Source: Candidatus Kaiserbacteria bacterium (lineage in GTDB: Bacteria; Patescibacteriota; Minisyncoccia; Phycocordibacterales; UBA918). From it: a DNA stretch of 38,398 nucleotides. The notes under the pieces were generated by a model, which ran no database searches, had not been told where the DNA came from, and worked only from the letters and a program-made list of their open reading frames with translations. Shown here one piece after another: positions 17,800-26,191 of the stretch; position 1 is the stretch's first letter, and each line of letters opens with the position of its first letter. The translations under genes and the position numbers were made by a program. The stretch lies in contig JANLIJ010000161.1 of assembly GCA_024653575.1 (NCBI GenBank), positions 1 through 38,398 of the forward strand, read 5' to 3'.

Positions 17800-20381
17800 A
17801 CACACTACGCGCTGTCTTTATAATTTTTACATTATTGCTCATAGCACCGAGTGTGTCGTTTGCTTCAGGAGGGACAATAACTTATACAGATTCTTCAGGA
17901 TTAAATCCACGATCATCACCAGCGTACGTAGGTGGGTATGTTGTTGAGACTTTTAACTCATCTGGTTCCTTTGTTATAAATACAATCCTAAGTAATGTGG
18001 AATACTTAGTTGTAGGGGGTGGTGGAGGGGGTGGTGGAGGCTTTGGAATTAGTTCTGGCGGTGGGGCAGGTGGATTGTTATCTGGGACAATCGTCTCATT
18101 GCCTGTTGGTGTTTATCCAATCACAATAGGTTCAGGAGGAGTAATGACAAATAATGGAGAGAATTCATCAGCATTAGGTTTTGTCACGAATGGAGGTGGT
18201 GCTGGAGGAGGCAGTTCATCAGCATTATCTGGGGGGTCAGGCGGTGGAGGTGGCCCATACGTTGGGTATTCCGCTCCCGGTACTGGTATCGCAGGTCAGG
18301 GTAACTCAGGTGGAACTGGGGCAACGGGTATGGGGGTAAACGGTTGTGCCGGGGGAGGTGGCGCTGGTGGTGTTGGAAGTAATGCTAAATGGATTGGCGG
18401 AACTGGTATTGGGGGTCCGGGTTCAGCTTCGTCAATTAGTGGTATCTTAACTTATTATGCTGGTGGCGGTGGTGGCTGTTCATACCAAGGGGGAATAGGT
18501 GGCGGTGGTTCTGGAGCGACTCCAGGCGTCAATGGGACTGGTGGTGGTGGAGCATCTCTCACTTCAGGTGGTTCTGGGATTGTTATTATACGATATCGAT
18601 ATAGCATTGATCTCGGAACAATTAATGTTTCATCAAATCTATCTGGTGCCTCATGGACAATTACTGGACCTGAGACCATAACAGGAAATGGGACATCTCA
18701 GACAAATTCAAATAAACCAGTTGGGACATACACGATTATGTGGGGTAGTGTGCCAGGGTATACTACTCCTGCAACGCAGAGTTTTACACTCACGTCAGGT
18801 AATACGATTAATTTCAGTGGGAGTTACATTTCAACATTGGCTGATCTTACCGCAGGACCTGTTACACCATTAACAACTCCCGTCAATACACCGACAACAT
18901 TCTCTTCTGCGATAATGAATATTGGAGGAGTGTCCACGAGCGAATTTGGAGGTTCGTGCTTACAGCTCACAATTTCGAGCGATACAAAAAATTATAATAT
19001 GCGTACCGCTGCAGATACCGCAGGATGGGTGGCGGGTCAGCCAATATGTCTGACTGTTAATCCAGGTGTCAGTGTAGGTTCGCTATCAACAGCACAACCA
19101 GCAATGACTACAGGGATCTTTCCGGTTGGTACGAGTATAAATATAGTTAATAGGGGTTCTATCATTGGGGCAGGAGGGAATGGGGGGAGGGGGACAAATC
19201 AAGGGTCAACATTTGTCTCTCCTAATTCTGCTACAAATGGAGAAAACGGAGGCAACGCTCTCTCGCTGAATCTTGATGTGAAGTTAGATAATACTTCGGG
19301 AACAATTCTTGGAGGTGGTGGCGGTGGTGCCGGATCTTGGGCTTACGTAGGTTCATATGGTGGAGGTGGAGGTGGAGGTGCTGGCAGTCTTCCAGGAAGC
19401 GGTGGTTTAAAGGGAAATATCGCAGGTGGTGATTTTTCAAATTGGTGTGTTGGAACAAATGGCTCTGCTGGAAGTACTGGCGGTGGTCTGGGTGGTAATT
19501 CAGCATACCAGTATGGATGTCCATTTAACGCAGGGTACACTCCCTTGTATGGTGGAACTGGAGGAAACTATGGCCAAAACGGTGCAAATACTTATGCAAT
19601 TGCAACCAATATTAATGGGTATGGTGGTTTGGCGGGTACTGCAATTGTGTATAACGGTTTTACCACCAGTGCACTGGTTACTGATTTTTCAAACTTCTTC
19701 CAGGTTGCAACTGCTCCGAATGGTGGTGGTACCGTCATTGATTTACCAGCTACTACAATGAGCCCAGTGAATGCGGGTGATACACGTAATGCAACAGTAT
19801 CACACACCTTCATGTCGGCAGGAACATATTCTATGCGTGCTTGTGCTGACGGTACGACATCTCTTGGTGGAGGAGTAATAACTGAATCTAACGAAACTAA
19901 TAATTGTGGTCCGTGGACAGATATTGTTGTTTCTCCTCCAACACCTCCTAATCCCTGCGCCCTGACGTCCATCAATGATTGCTTCCTCCCCGACACACCC
20001 TCAGGAGGAAATGCAGGTGCGTGTATATCTTTAGGAACATGTAACTACTCCTGCACAAACGGCGCATGGACACAGAATACAAATTCCTGTGTCAACCCAC
20101 CCGAGAACCCCATACTCACCGTCAACAGACGCACCGTGGAGAAAGACGGCACCGTCACCCTCACCTGGGACACGAAGAATGGCAATGAAGCACTCTGTAC
20201 CCTCACCGCATACAGTGAAGGACCGAACCTCATCACCGCAGACGGAGACTCCATAGGCTCACTGAACGCCACTATACCCGCCCGCAGTACGTACACGCTC
20301 TCCTGTCCAAACCCACTCGGTGGAGCACCACTCACGGACACCGTCTCGGTAGACATTGTGCCGGTGGGGGTGGAGACGTAG
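17796..20381 (+). CDS. Secreted glycine-rich repeat protein with CARDB-like and Ig-like C-terminal parts
   Basis: Signal peptide MNTLRAVFIIFTLLLIAPSVSFASGG; VEYLVVGGGGGGGGG...GGGAGG glycine-rich domain; CARDB-like GDTRNATVSHTFMSAGTYSMRACAD...ITESNETNNCGPW; C-terminal NPILTVNRRTVEKDGTVTLTWDTKNG. Confidence 0.88.
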   Translation: MNTLRAVFIIFTLLLIAPSVSFASGGTITYTDSSGLNPRSSPAYVGGYVVETFNSSGSFVINTILSNVEYLVVGGGGGGGGGFGISSGGGAGGLLSGTIVSLPVGVYPITIGSGGVMTNNGENSSALGFVTNGGGAGGGSSSALSGGSGGGGGPYVGYSAPGTGIAGQGNSGGTGATGMGVNGCAGGGGAGGVGSNAKWIGGTGIGGPGSASSISGILTYYAGGGGGCSYQGGIGGGGSGATPGVNGTGGGGASLTSGGSGIVIIRYRYSIDLGTINVSSNLSGASWTITGPETITGNGTSQTNSNKPVGTYTIMWGSVPGYTTPATQSFTLTSGNTINFSGSYISTLADLTAGPVTPLTTPVNTPTTFSSAIMNIGGVSTSEFGGSCLQLTISSDTKNYNMRTAADTAGWVAGQPICLTVNPGVSVGSLSTAQPAMTTGIFPVGTSINIVNRGSIIGAGGNGGRGTNQGSTFVSPNSATNGENGGNALSLNLDVKLDNTSGTILGGGGGGAGSWAYVGSYGGGGGGGAGSLPGSGGLKGNIAGGDFSNWCVGTNGSAGSTGGGLGGNSAYQYGCPFNAGYTPLYGGTGGNYGQNGANTYAIATNINGYGGLAGTAIVYNGFTTSALVTDFSNFFQVATAPNGGGTVIDLPATTMSPVNAGDTRNATVSHTFMSAGTYSMRACADGTTSLGGGVITESNETNNCGPWTDIVVSPPTPPNPCALTSINDCFLPDTPSGGNAGACISLGTCNYSCTNGAWTQNTNSCVNPPENPILTVNRRTVEKDGTVTLTWDTKNGNEALCTLTAYSEGPNLITADGDSIGSLNATIPARSTYTLSCPNPLGGAPLTDTVSVDIVPVGVET

Positions 20382-20448
20382 GTAAACACTTTTGTGTGTA
20401 TTAAAAACGTATCTTATTTCTCGTTTCTCATTTATTATTTAGACACCT

Positions 20449-21657
20449 ATGCAAGTTGCTGATCTTGCTCGTCTTTCGACGAGAGCCTTTAAAACAAATC
20501 CACTCCGTACATGGCTGACGATTCTTGGTATGGGTGTGGGTACTGGTGCTGTCGTGGTGCTCGTGGGACTCGGCTTTGGTTTGCAACAAATCATTTTGGA
20601 ACAGATTGTCTTCGGGGACAGTCTCCTTTCTCTTGGTGTATCCGCAACAGGAGCGAAGAACCTCTCTATCACCGACGATGTTATTCAGAAATTTGAAGAG
20701 AATGAATATATTGAGGACGCAGCACCTCTTGCGCGCTATCCAGCACTTATTACCTATAAGGGTCTTACGGGTAACGTGTTCATTCAGGGTGCAGAGCCAG
20801 CGTATCTTCGCTATGCAGGTATAACCGCATCAAACGGTACTGCCTTTGTTGAAGAGGATATTGCAAACGGCAATGAAATAATGCTTTCCCCAGCGGTATT
20901 AAAGCTCTTTGGTGTTGAAGATCCAAAAGCATTTATTGGTCAAGAAGTCACTTTTAGACTCCTCGTTCCCGATACGGAAAACAGTGAACTTATTACAGAG
21001 ATTAATATTGAGAAGAAATATCGAGTGAAGGGAATCACAAAGGAGGAAGGAGTGCTCAATGTACTCATGATGTTGCCTGAACTCAAGAACTATGTCGGGA
21101 TTGAGGAGTACGACAGGGCACAGGTTAAGGTCGTTTCAAACCAATTTCTTGCATTGGCAGAAGAGGAACTCATTAAGGAAGGGTACCGAGTGACAGCACT
21201 TTCAAAGACTGTCGAGCAGGCATCGAAGATTTTTCAGGGAATTCAGGTGGTACTCGCAACATTTGGAGGTATCGCGCTCCTCGTATCCGCAATTGGTATG
21301 TTCAATACTATGACGGTGACGCTCCTCGAGCGGACCAAGGAAATTGGTATCATGAGAACAATTGGTGCTTCTCCAAGTGATATCAAGTCACTCTTCGTTT
21401 CTGAGTCAATTGTTGTTGGTTTTCTCGGGGGAGTGAGTGGGATAGTTATGGGGGTAACTTTGGGATTTGCTGTGAATATCATGTTGAACATTGCAGCGAG
21501 TCAGTTCGGTGGTACCTCGGTAAACCTCTTTTCGTTCCCTGTGTGGTTCCTTCTCTTTATTGCAATATTCTCAGCAGTTGTGGGGTATTTGACCGGAATC
21601 TTCCCAGCCAGAAGAGCCTCATTACTCAATCCACTCGACGCTATTCGCTATGAGTAG
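20449..21657 (+). CDS. MacB/FtsX-family ABC transporter permease
   Basis: N-terminal FKTNPLRTWLTILGMGVGTGAVVVLVGLG TM, extracytoplasmic core, C-terminal IGMFNTMTVTLLERTKEIGIMRTIGAS...YLTGIFPARRASLLNPLDAIRYE. Confidence 0.93.
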   Translation: MQVADLARLSTRAFKTNPLRTWLTILGMGVGTGAVVVLVGLGFGLQQIILEQIVFGDSLLSLGVSATGAKNLSITDDVIQKFEENEYIEDAAPLARYPALITYKGLTGNVFIQGAEPAYLRYAGITASNGTAFVEEDIANGNEIMLSPAVLKLFGVEDPKAFIGQEVTFRLLVPDTENSELITEINIEKKYRVKGITKEEGVLNVLMMLPELKNYVGIEEYDRAQVKVVSNQFLALAEEELIKEGYRVTALSKTVEQASKIFQGIQVVLATFGGIALLVSAIGMFNTMTVTLLERTKEIGIMRTIGASPSDIKSLFVSESIVVGFLGGVSGIVMGVTLGFAVNIMLNIAASQFGGTSVNLFSFPVWFLLFIAIFSAVVGYLTGIFPARRASLLNPLDAIRYE

Positions 21658-21731
21658 CTACCTGTGTATAACTCACGCTTTTTCTTATCAACATAACGTA
21701 AAATTGTAGTAAACAAGTTCATATATATTGT

Positions 21732-23576
21732 ATGTCATATAACACAGATCATTTACAGACGGCAGGTAAAATAACTGTGTATACCACACTTATTGGAGTA
21801 GTCGCTTTTGCAGTAATTTTTATTTTCAACATTGGTGAAAATAAAATCAAACAGGCAGATGCGCAGAGCACAGCGACAACTTCTGTTACGGTACTCAACA
21901 CGCCACCAGCATGGACTGCCTCCTCGACAGAGCTCGTTGAGTCTTCACAGGGGAATCCAACAAATGCCGGTGATGTAGTTTCCTGGGTTGCAATTGGTAC
22001 AGACTCAAACAGTGAGCCATATTATCTTCTGATATGTAGTACAAACGCCTCGCCGACACCAAATTCAAGTGCTGCGCCAGCCTGTTCAGCAGGAGTACAG
22101 TGGGCAGTTTCAGCGTCAACCACAAGTGGTACACTTGCAACTGCAGCGACCACAACACTCAGTGCATGGGCTGAGTCAAATGCATGGTACGCGTGGATTT
22201 GTGATGACAACTCAGGAACACCAAGGTGTAGCGCTACGTATACGCAGGGAACAAATGCAACCAACTCTTCTCCATTTGAAGTAAATCACAGACCAGCCTT
22301 CACAATCTTTAACGATAATTCACCGGCTGACCCTGGGCAGACTGTTACCTTCACAAGTACTTCGTCTGATTCAGACACATCTGGTTCACCTGATACTGTT
22401 TTCCTCACAGTCTGTGCAAGCTCTGGATTTAATACAACAACAAATGCGTGTACTGGTACAACGCTTGCCACGTCAACAGTGAGTGTTGCATCCGATGCCA
22501 CAGCTTCATACACAATTGTTATCCCAACACAGGACCAGAACTATAGTGCATTCGGATATGTGACTGACAACCATGGTTTTGAGGCTACTGGCGGTGCTCA
22601 GGATACAGATTCAACTCTATCAGTAAACAATGTGGCGCCGACAGTCTCGGGAGCAACTGTTTCATTGGTACAGGCAACGACAACTGACATTATTCTCACC
22701 ACAGAGTCAGGTGAAACGACAGGCTTTACGCTTTCCTTTACCACAGCAGATAACAATAGTTGTGATGCAGCAGGCGGTGGTCCAGCAGATGAAATTGCAA
22801 GTTATGACTTAAGTGTGTATAGAACACCTACTGGAAATAGTTCTACAACATGTATCGTAGCAGGTGATTATGATGCGAATAACTGCTATACAAGCGCAGT
22901 AGCTACCACAACTTGGAATCTATCATGTACATCAAATGCTGGCACATGCTCAGGCTCTGGGGACACGGACATGACATGGGACTGTACATTCCCACTTTGG
23001 TACATTGCAGATCCAACAGGCAATGCGACGTCCACATTCTATTCAACTGACGAGTGGAGATCTCAGGTTCGTGGGATAGACGACGATTCAGCAATAGGCT
23101 CGTTTGGTGAGAGTTCAGTTGGGGTTGATGTTCAACCACTGCTCGCATTTGCGCTCAATACACTCTCAATTCCATACGGCGCACTTGAACCAGGACAACA
23201 GACTGATCCTCTTATAGCAACGACAACGATTTCTGCTACAGGTAATGTCGGTCTCGATAAGGATGTTCAAGGGGAGTCTATGTGTACGACATATACAACC
23301 GCATCACCATGTGCGCCTTCAGCAACATCAACAATCCCTGAGAGTGAACAGGTATTCGCGACAAGTACCACAAGTTATGCAGCTGGTGTGTCGCTTTCCT
23401 CAACAACCCCTCAGGAAGTTGAAATCAATGTACTCAAGTCAACTTCAACGTCAACACCAGCAACCGCCAATGCCTACTGGGGTATACGAGTCCCAGGCTC
23501 AATTACATTTGCTGGAGATTACACAGGGGAGAATACATTCACTGCAATAATTGGAGAAACTGCTGAGTGGCAGTAA
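21732..23576 (+). CDS. Membrane-tethered or exported surface protein with Ig-like repeats and a conserved C-terminal beta domain
   Basis: N-terminal TM (ITVYTTLIGVVAFAVIFIFNIG); C-terminal LSIPYGALEPGQQ...ATTTISATGNVGLDKDV...ANAYWGIRVPG...YTGENTFTAI. Confidence 0.85.
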   Translation: MSYNTDHLQTAGKITVYTTLIGVVAFAVIFIFNIGENKIKQADAQSTATTSVTVLNTPPAWTASSTELVESSQGNPTNAGDVVSWVAIGTDSNSEPYYLLICSTNASPTPNSSAAPACSAGVQWAVSASTTSGTLATAATTTLSAWAESNAWYAWICDDNSGTPRCSATYTQGTNATNSSPFEVNHRPAFTIFNDNSPADPGQTVTFTSTSSDSDTSGSPDTVFLTVCASSGFNTTTNACTGTTLATSTVSVASDATASYTIVIPTQDQNYSAFGYVTDNHGFEATGGAQDTDSTLSVNNVAPTVSGATVSLVQATTTDIILTTESGETTGFTLSFTTADNNSCDAAGGGPADEIASYDLSVYRTPTGNSSTTCIVAGDYDANNCYTSAVATTTWNLSCTSNAGTCSGSGDTDMTWDCTFPLWYIADPTGNATSTFYSTDEWRSQVRGIDDDSAIGSFGESSVGVDVQPLLAFALNTLSIPYGALEPGQQTDPLIATTTISATGNVGLDKDVQGESMCTTYTTASPCAPSATSTIPESEQVFATSTTSYAAGVSLSSTTPQEVEINVLKSTSTSTPATANAYWGIRVPGSITFAGDYTGENTFTAIIGETAEWQ

Positions 23577-23591
23577 AATAAATTTTCTTAA

Positions 23592-23622
23592 AAGAACCCA
23601 CGTTTATACAGCGTGGGTTCTT
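23592..23622 (+). terminator. Candidate intrinsic terminator
   Basis: AAGAACCCACG - TTTATACAG - CGTGGGTTCTT, 11-bp perfect stem 16 nt after the 23576 stop; weak T-tract. Confidence 0.65.
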
Positions 23623-23656
23623 GCGTTTATGGCGCAAGTATTTGATAATTAAGGAA

Positions 23657-23678
23657 CAGATATGACTTCGCATATCTG
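23657..23678. promoter_or_regulatory. 8-bp hairpin in the leader of the next gene
   Basis: CAGATATG-ACTTCG-CATATCTG; contains the ATG at 23662. Confidence 0.55.
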
Positions 23679-24615
23679 CATTTACATAATGAAGTTTTTT
23701 CGCTCATTCCTGATTATAATTGCAGTACTTTTTTTTAATGTGCATGCACTGTATGCTGGCTTTGGTGTGACTCCGCCTTATGTATCGAATGTAAGTCTTA
23801 CACGGAATTCAGTATATGAACAAACGATTTATCTTGTGCGCAGTGACCCTACAACAGACCTGAAAGCAACAGTAAGTATTGATGTCCCTGGCGTCAATGA
23901 GTGGTTTGTAATCAATGAAGGAAATGAGTTTGTTTTGCCAAGAGGTGAGCAGAAGGTACCGATGACCGTAAAGGTCACTGTTCCTGACGATGCTGATTTT
24001 AAGCAGTATTCAGGGAACATCAGAATTAAGACAGGCGCAACTGATGACAAAGTACAGGGAGGCGCGGTGAGCATTTCACTCGGTGCACAGATTGATGTTG
24101 ATATCACTGTTATTGATAAAAAGATTAAAGATTTTAAAGTTAGAAAAATTGGTGTCTCAGATCTCAATGAGGGGCATAAGGTTGGGTGGCTCTATTATCC
24201 AGGAAAGATTACTTTTGAGATGTTCATTGAGAACATTGGGAATGTACCAATTGCACCATCTGACGTAGTCTTTAGAATATATGATAAATCAGGAAATGTA
24301 TTACTTGAAGAGGCTCATAAAAAGGGAAAGATTGAACAAGTAGAACCATTTGCCACAAAGTCAGTAATAGCAGAGTTGCCAACCAAGCTTCCTTCAGGAA
24401 GTTACCTTGCGAGGTTTGAAATTAAAAATGGTGATGATACAAAACTGAGTGGTGAGGTCAACCTTAGTGTGCTCCCGTACGGTACACTCCAGACGGCAGG
24501 CTTTGGCTTCCTCGGTCTATCTCTCGCACACAAACTCTCAGTAATAGTTCCAATTTTGTTCTTTATTACAATCCCACTCGCTATCCTCGTTCGTGCAAAA
24601 AGAAGGAGGAGATAG
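23662..24615 (+). CDS. Type I membrane protein with Ig-like domains, WxLIP (DUF916/DUF3324)-like; start at 23662 or 23689
   Basis: Signal MKFFRSFLIIIAVLFFNVHALYAGFGVTPPYVSNVSLTRNSVYEQTIYLVRSDP...; C-terminal TM plus RAKRRRR tail. Confidence 0.82.
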   Translation: MTSHICIYIMKFFRSFLIIIAVLFFNVHALYAGFGVTPPYVSNVSLTRNSVYEQTIYLVRSDPTTDLKATVSIDVPGVNEWFVINEGNEFVLPRGEQKVPMTVKVTVPDDADFKQYSGNIRIKTGATDDKVQGGAVSISLGAQIDVDITVIDKKIKDFKVRKIGVSDLNEGHKVGWLYYPGKITFEMFIENIGNVPIAPSDVVFRIYDKSGNVLLEEAHKKGKIEQVEPFATKSVIAELPTKLPSGSYLARFEIKNGDDTKLSGEVNLSVLPYGTLQTAGFGFLGLSLAHKLSVIVPILFFITIPLAILVRAKRRRR

Positions 24616-24616
24616 T

Positions 24617-25741
24617 ATGAAAATAAATAATTTCTCGCTACACCTTTGCCTGCTCTTATTGTTTGTGTTGTTTTGTTCTGGTTCGAAAAGTGCACATGCA
24701 CAGATTTCAGTCTCGACAACAACAGTCTTTGTGAGTATTTGTGGTGATTCCCTCATAAACTCTGGAGAAGAGTGCGATGTGCCTGGTGAGGTCGGTTCGT
24801 ACAGCACAACAATTGCAGGAAGACAGTGCGGTACTGAATGTCTCTATGGTCCATACTGTGGTGATGGCATCCTTCAGACAATTCATGCTGAGGTTTGTGA
24901 TGATGCAAATAATATAGATGCTGATTTTTGCGCCGCTGACTGTAGTCGTGAGACTGCGAATAGCGGTGGAGGGTCATCTGGTGGTGGAGGAAGTTCAGGT
25001 AGTGGTGGTCGAGATGCTGTGCTCGGTGACACACAGGTATCAATTCAAGGAAAAGCGTTTTTAAATACAACAGTTACGATACTCATCGACGGGACTTCAG
25101 TTGGAACGGTGCGTACTAACAGTAGAGGAGAATTTCAATTCAACGTTGAGACAGACCCGGGAACAGCATCCTTCGGATTCTGGGCGACAGATTCATCAGG
25201 TACACGTTCACTCACCGTAAATACCACTTTTGACGTGACACAGGGTGCTGTAACGAGTCTTAATGGAATTCTCATTCCACCAACGATACGTGTTTCTAAA
25301 GCAGTTGTGAACCCCGGTGAGGTTGTCACGGTGAGTGGACAGACAATGCCTGACTCTACAGTAGAAGTGGTCGTCGATAGTGGTACAAAGACATTTACGA
25401 CGACATCTGATTCTACCGGTAAGTGGTCACTTGAACTCAATACTGGCTCGTTGTCGGTGAGTGCGCACACACTCAAGGCCAGATTTGTCTCTGGTTCTGG
25501 ATCATTAAAGACCCAGAGCCCCTACGGTACGTCACTTGCACTTTCAGTTGGTGTGGAGGGGAAGGCGACAAATAATTCAGATTTGAATAGAGATGGAAAG
25601 GTTAATCTTATCGACTTCTCGATTCTCATTTTCTGGTGGGGAACACCAGGTGGTAACTCAAACCCGCCAGCGGATATAAATCAAAATGGTAAGGTAGGAC
25701 TTGAAGATTTCTCTATCCTCCTCTTCAATTGGACAGGCTAA
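24617..25741 (+). CDS. Secreted Cys-rich (DUF4215-like), Ig-like protein with a C-terminal type I dockerin-like domain
   Basis: SD AAGGAGGA upstream of ATG 24617. CGDSLINSGEECDVPGE...CGDGILQTIHAEVCDDANN; dockerin pair DLNRDGKVNLIDFSILIFWW and DINQNGKVGLEDFSILLFNW. Confidence 0.9.
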   Translation: MKINNFSLHLCLLLLFVLFCSGSKSAHAQISVSTTTVFVSICGDSLINSGEECDVPGEVGSYSTTIAGRQCGTECLYGPYCGDGILQTIHAEVCDDANNIDADFCAADCSRETANSGGGSSGGGGSSGSGGRDAVLGDTQVSIQGKAFLNTTVTILIDGTSVGTVRTNSRGEFQFNVETDPGTASFGFWATDSSGTRSLTVNTTFDVTQGAVTSLNGILIPPTIRVSKAVVNPGEVVTVSGQTMPDSTVEVVVDSGTKTFTTTSDSTGKWSLELNTGSLSVSAHTLKARFVSGSGSLKTQSPYGTSLALSVGVEGKATNNSDLNRDGKVNLIDFSILIFWWGTPGGNSNPPADINQNGKVGLEDFSILLFNWTG

Positions 25742-25744
25742 TCG

Positions 25745-25898
25745 AGTATAAGTATTTAGTATAAGTATGGAGTATACGAAAACACAACCACTAAATGCTA
25801 CGAACCAAACGCTAATCACCAATCACTAAGTGCTAACTCTTATGTATAATTGCAGTCGTTGCCTTTAAATACTGATACTCATACTAAATACTAATACT
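25745..25898. repeat. Imperfect inverted repeat of about 30-nt AGTAT-iterated arms
   Basis: Left arm AGTATAAGTATTTAGTATAAGTATGGAGTAT (25745-25775); the reverse complement of 25869-25898 is AGTATTAGTATTTAGTATGAGTATCAGTAT. Confidence 0.75.
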
Positions 25899-25948
25899 AA
25901 CTTTGTGTATAACTTGCTCATAAAAATTTCAGGGTGCGCTAGAATGTA

Positions 25949-26190
25949 AGTACGCCTATTGGGGGTACACAATCCATTCATGTGAGGAGTGTGTGTCGCC
26001 GGTTGGACACGTTCATGCCGCAAGTGCTTACAGCCGAGCACTGTCTGGTGGGCGTAGTACATTGATAGTAAACATTAGGGAGGTGGAGACTCTCATGTTT
26101 ACGGAGTGCACAAATATATACTGGAAAGAGCACCAGTTAAGCACTACTCATTATTCAGAGTCAATGTATTGATTAATACAACGTAAAGCC
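25949..26190 (+). ncRNA. Candidate structured leader RNA / cis-regulatory RNA
   Basis: Six plausible helices: TACGCC 25951-25956/GGCGTA 26051-26056; GTGTC 25993-25997/GACAC 26006-26010; GTGCT 26024-26028/AGCAC 26037-26041; GTAAACAT 26068-26075/ATGTTTAC 26095-26102; AGTGC 26105-26109/GCACT 26141-26145 with inner ACTGG 26120-26124/CCAGT 26133-26137; TGTATT 26165-26170/AATACA 26175-26180. Confidence 0.55.
26095..26172 (+). CDS. Possible 25-codon leader ORF (MFTECTNIYWKEHQLSTTHYSESMY)
   Basis: Strong SD GGGAGGTGG just upstream; TGA 19 nt before the next CDS, which has no obvious SD of its own. Confidence 0.4.
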   Translation: MFTECTNIYWKEHQLSTTHYSESMY

Positions 26191-26191
26191 T

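Noticed and set aside
18000-18580. GGT/GGA tract as a microsatellite
   Set aside because: Explained by in-frame coding of the glycine-rich domain; not a pure tandem repeat.
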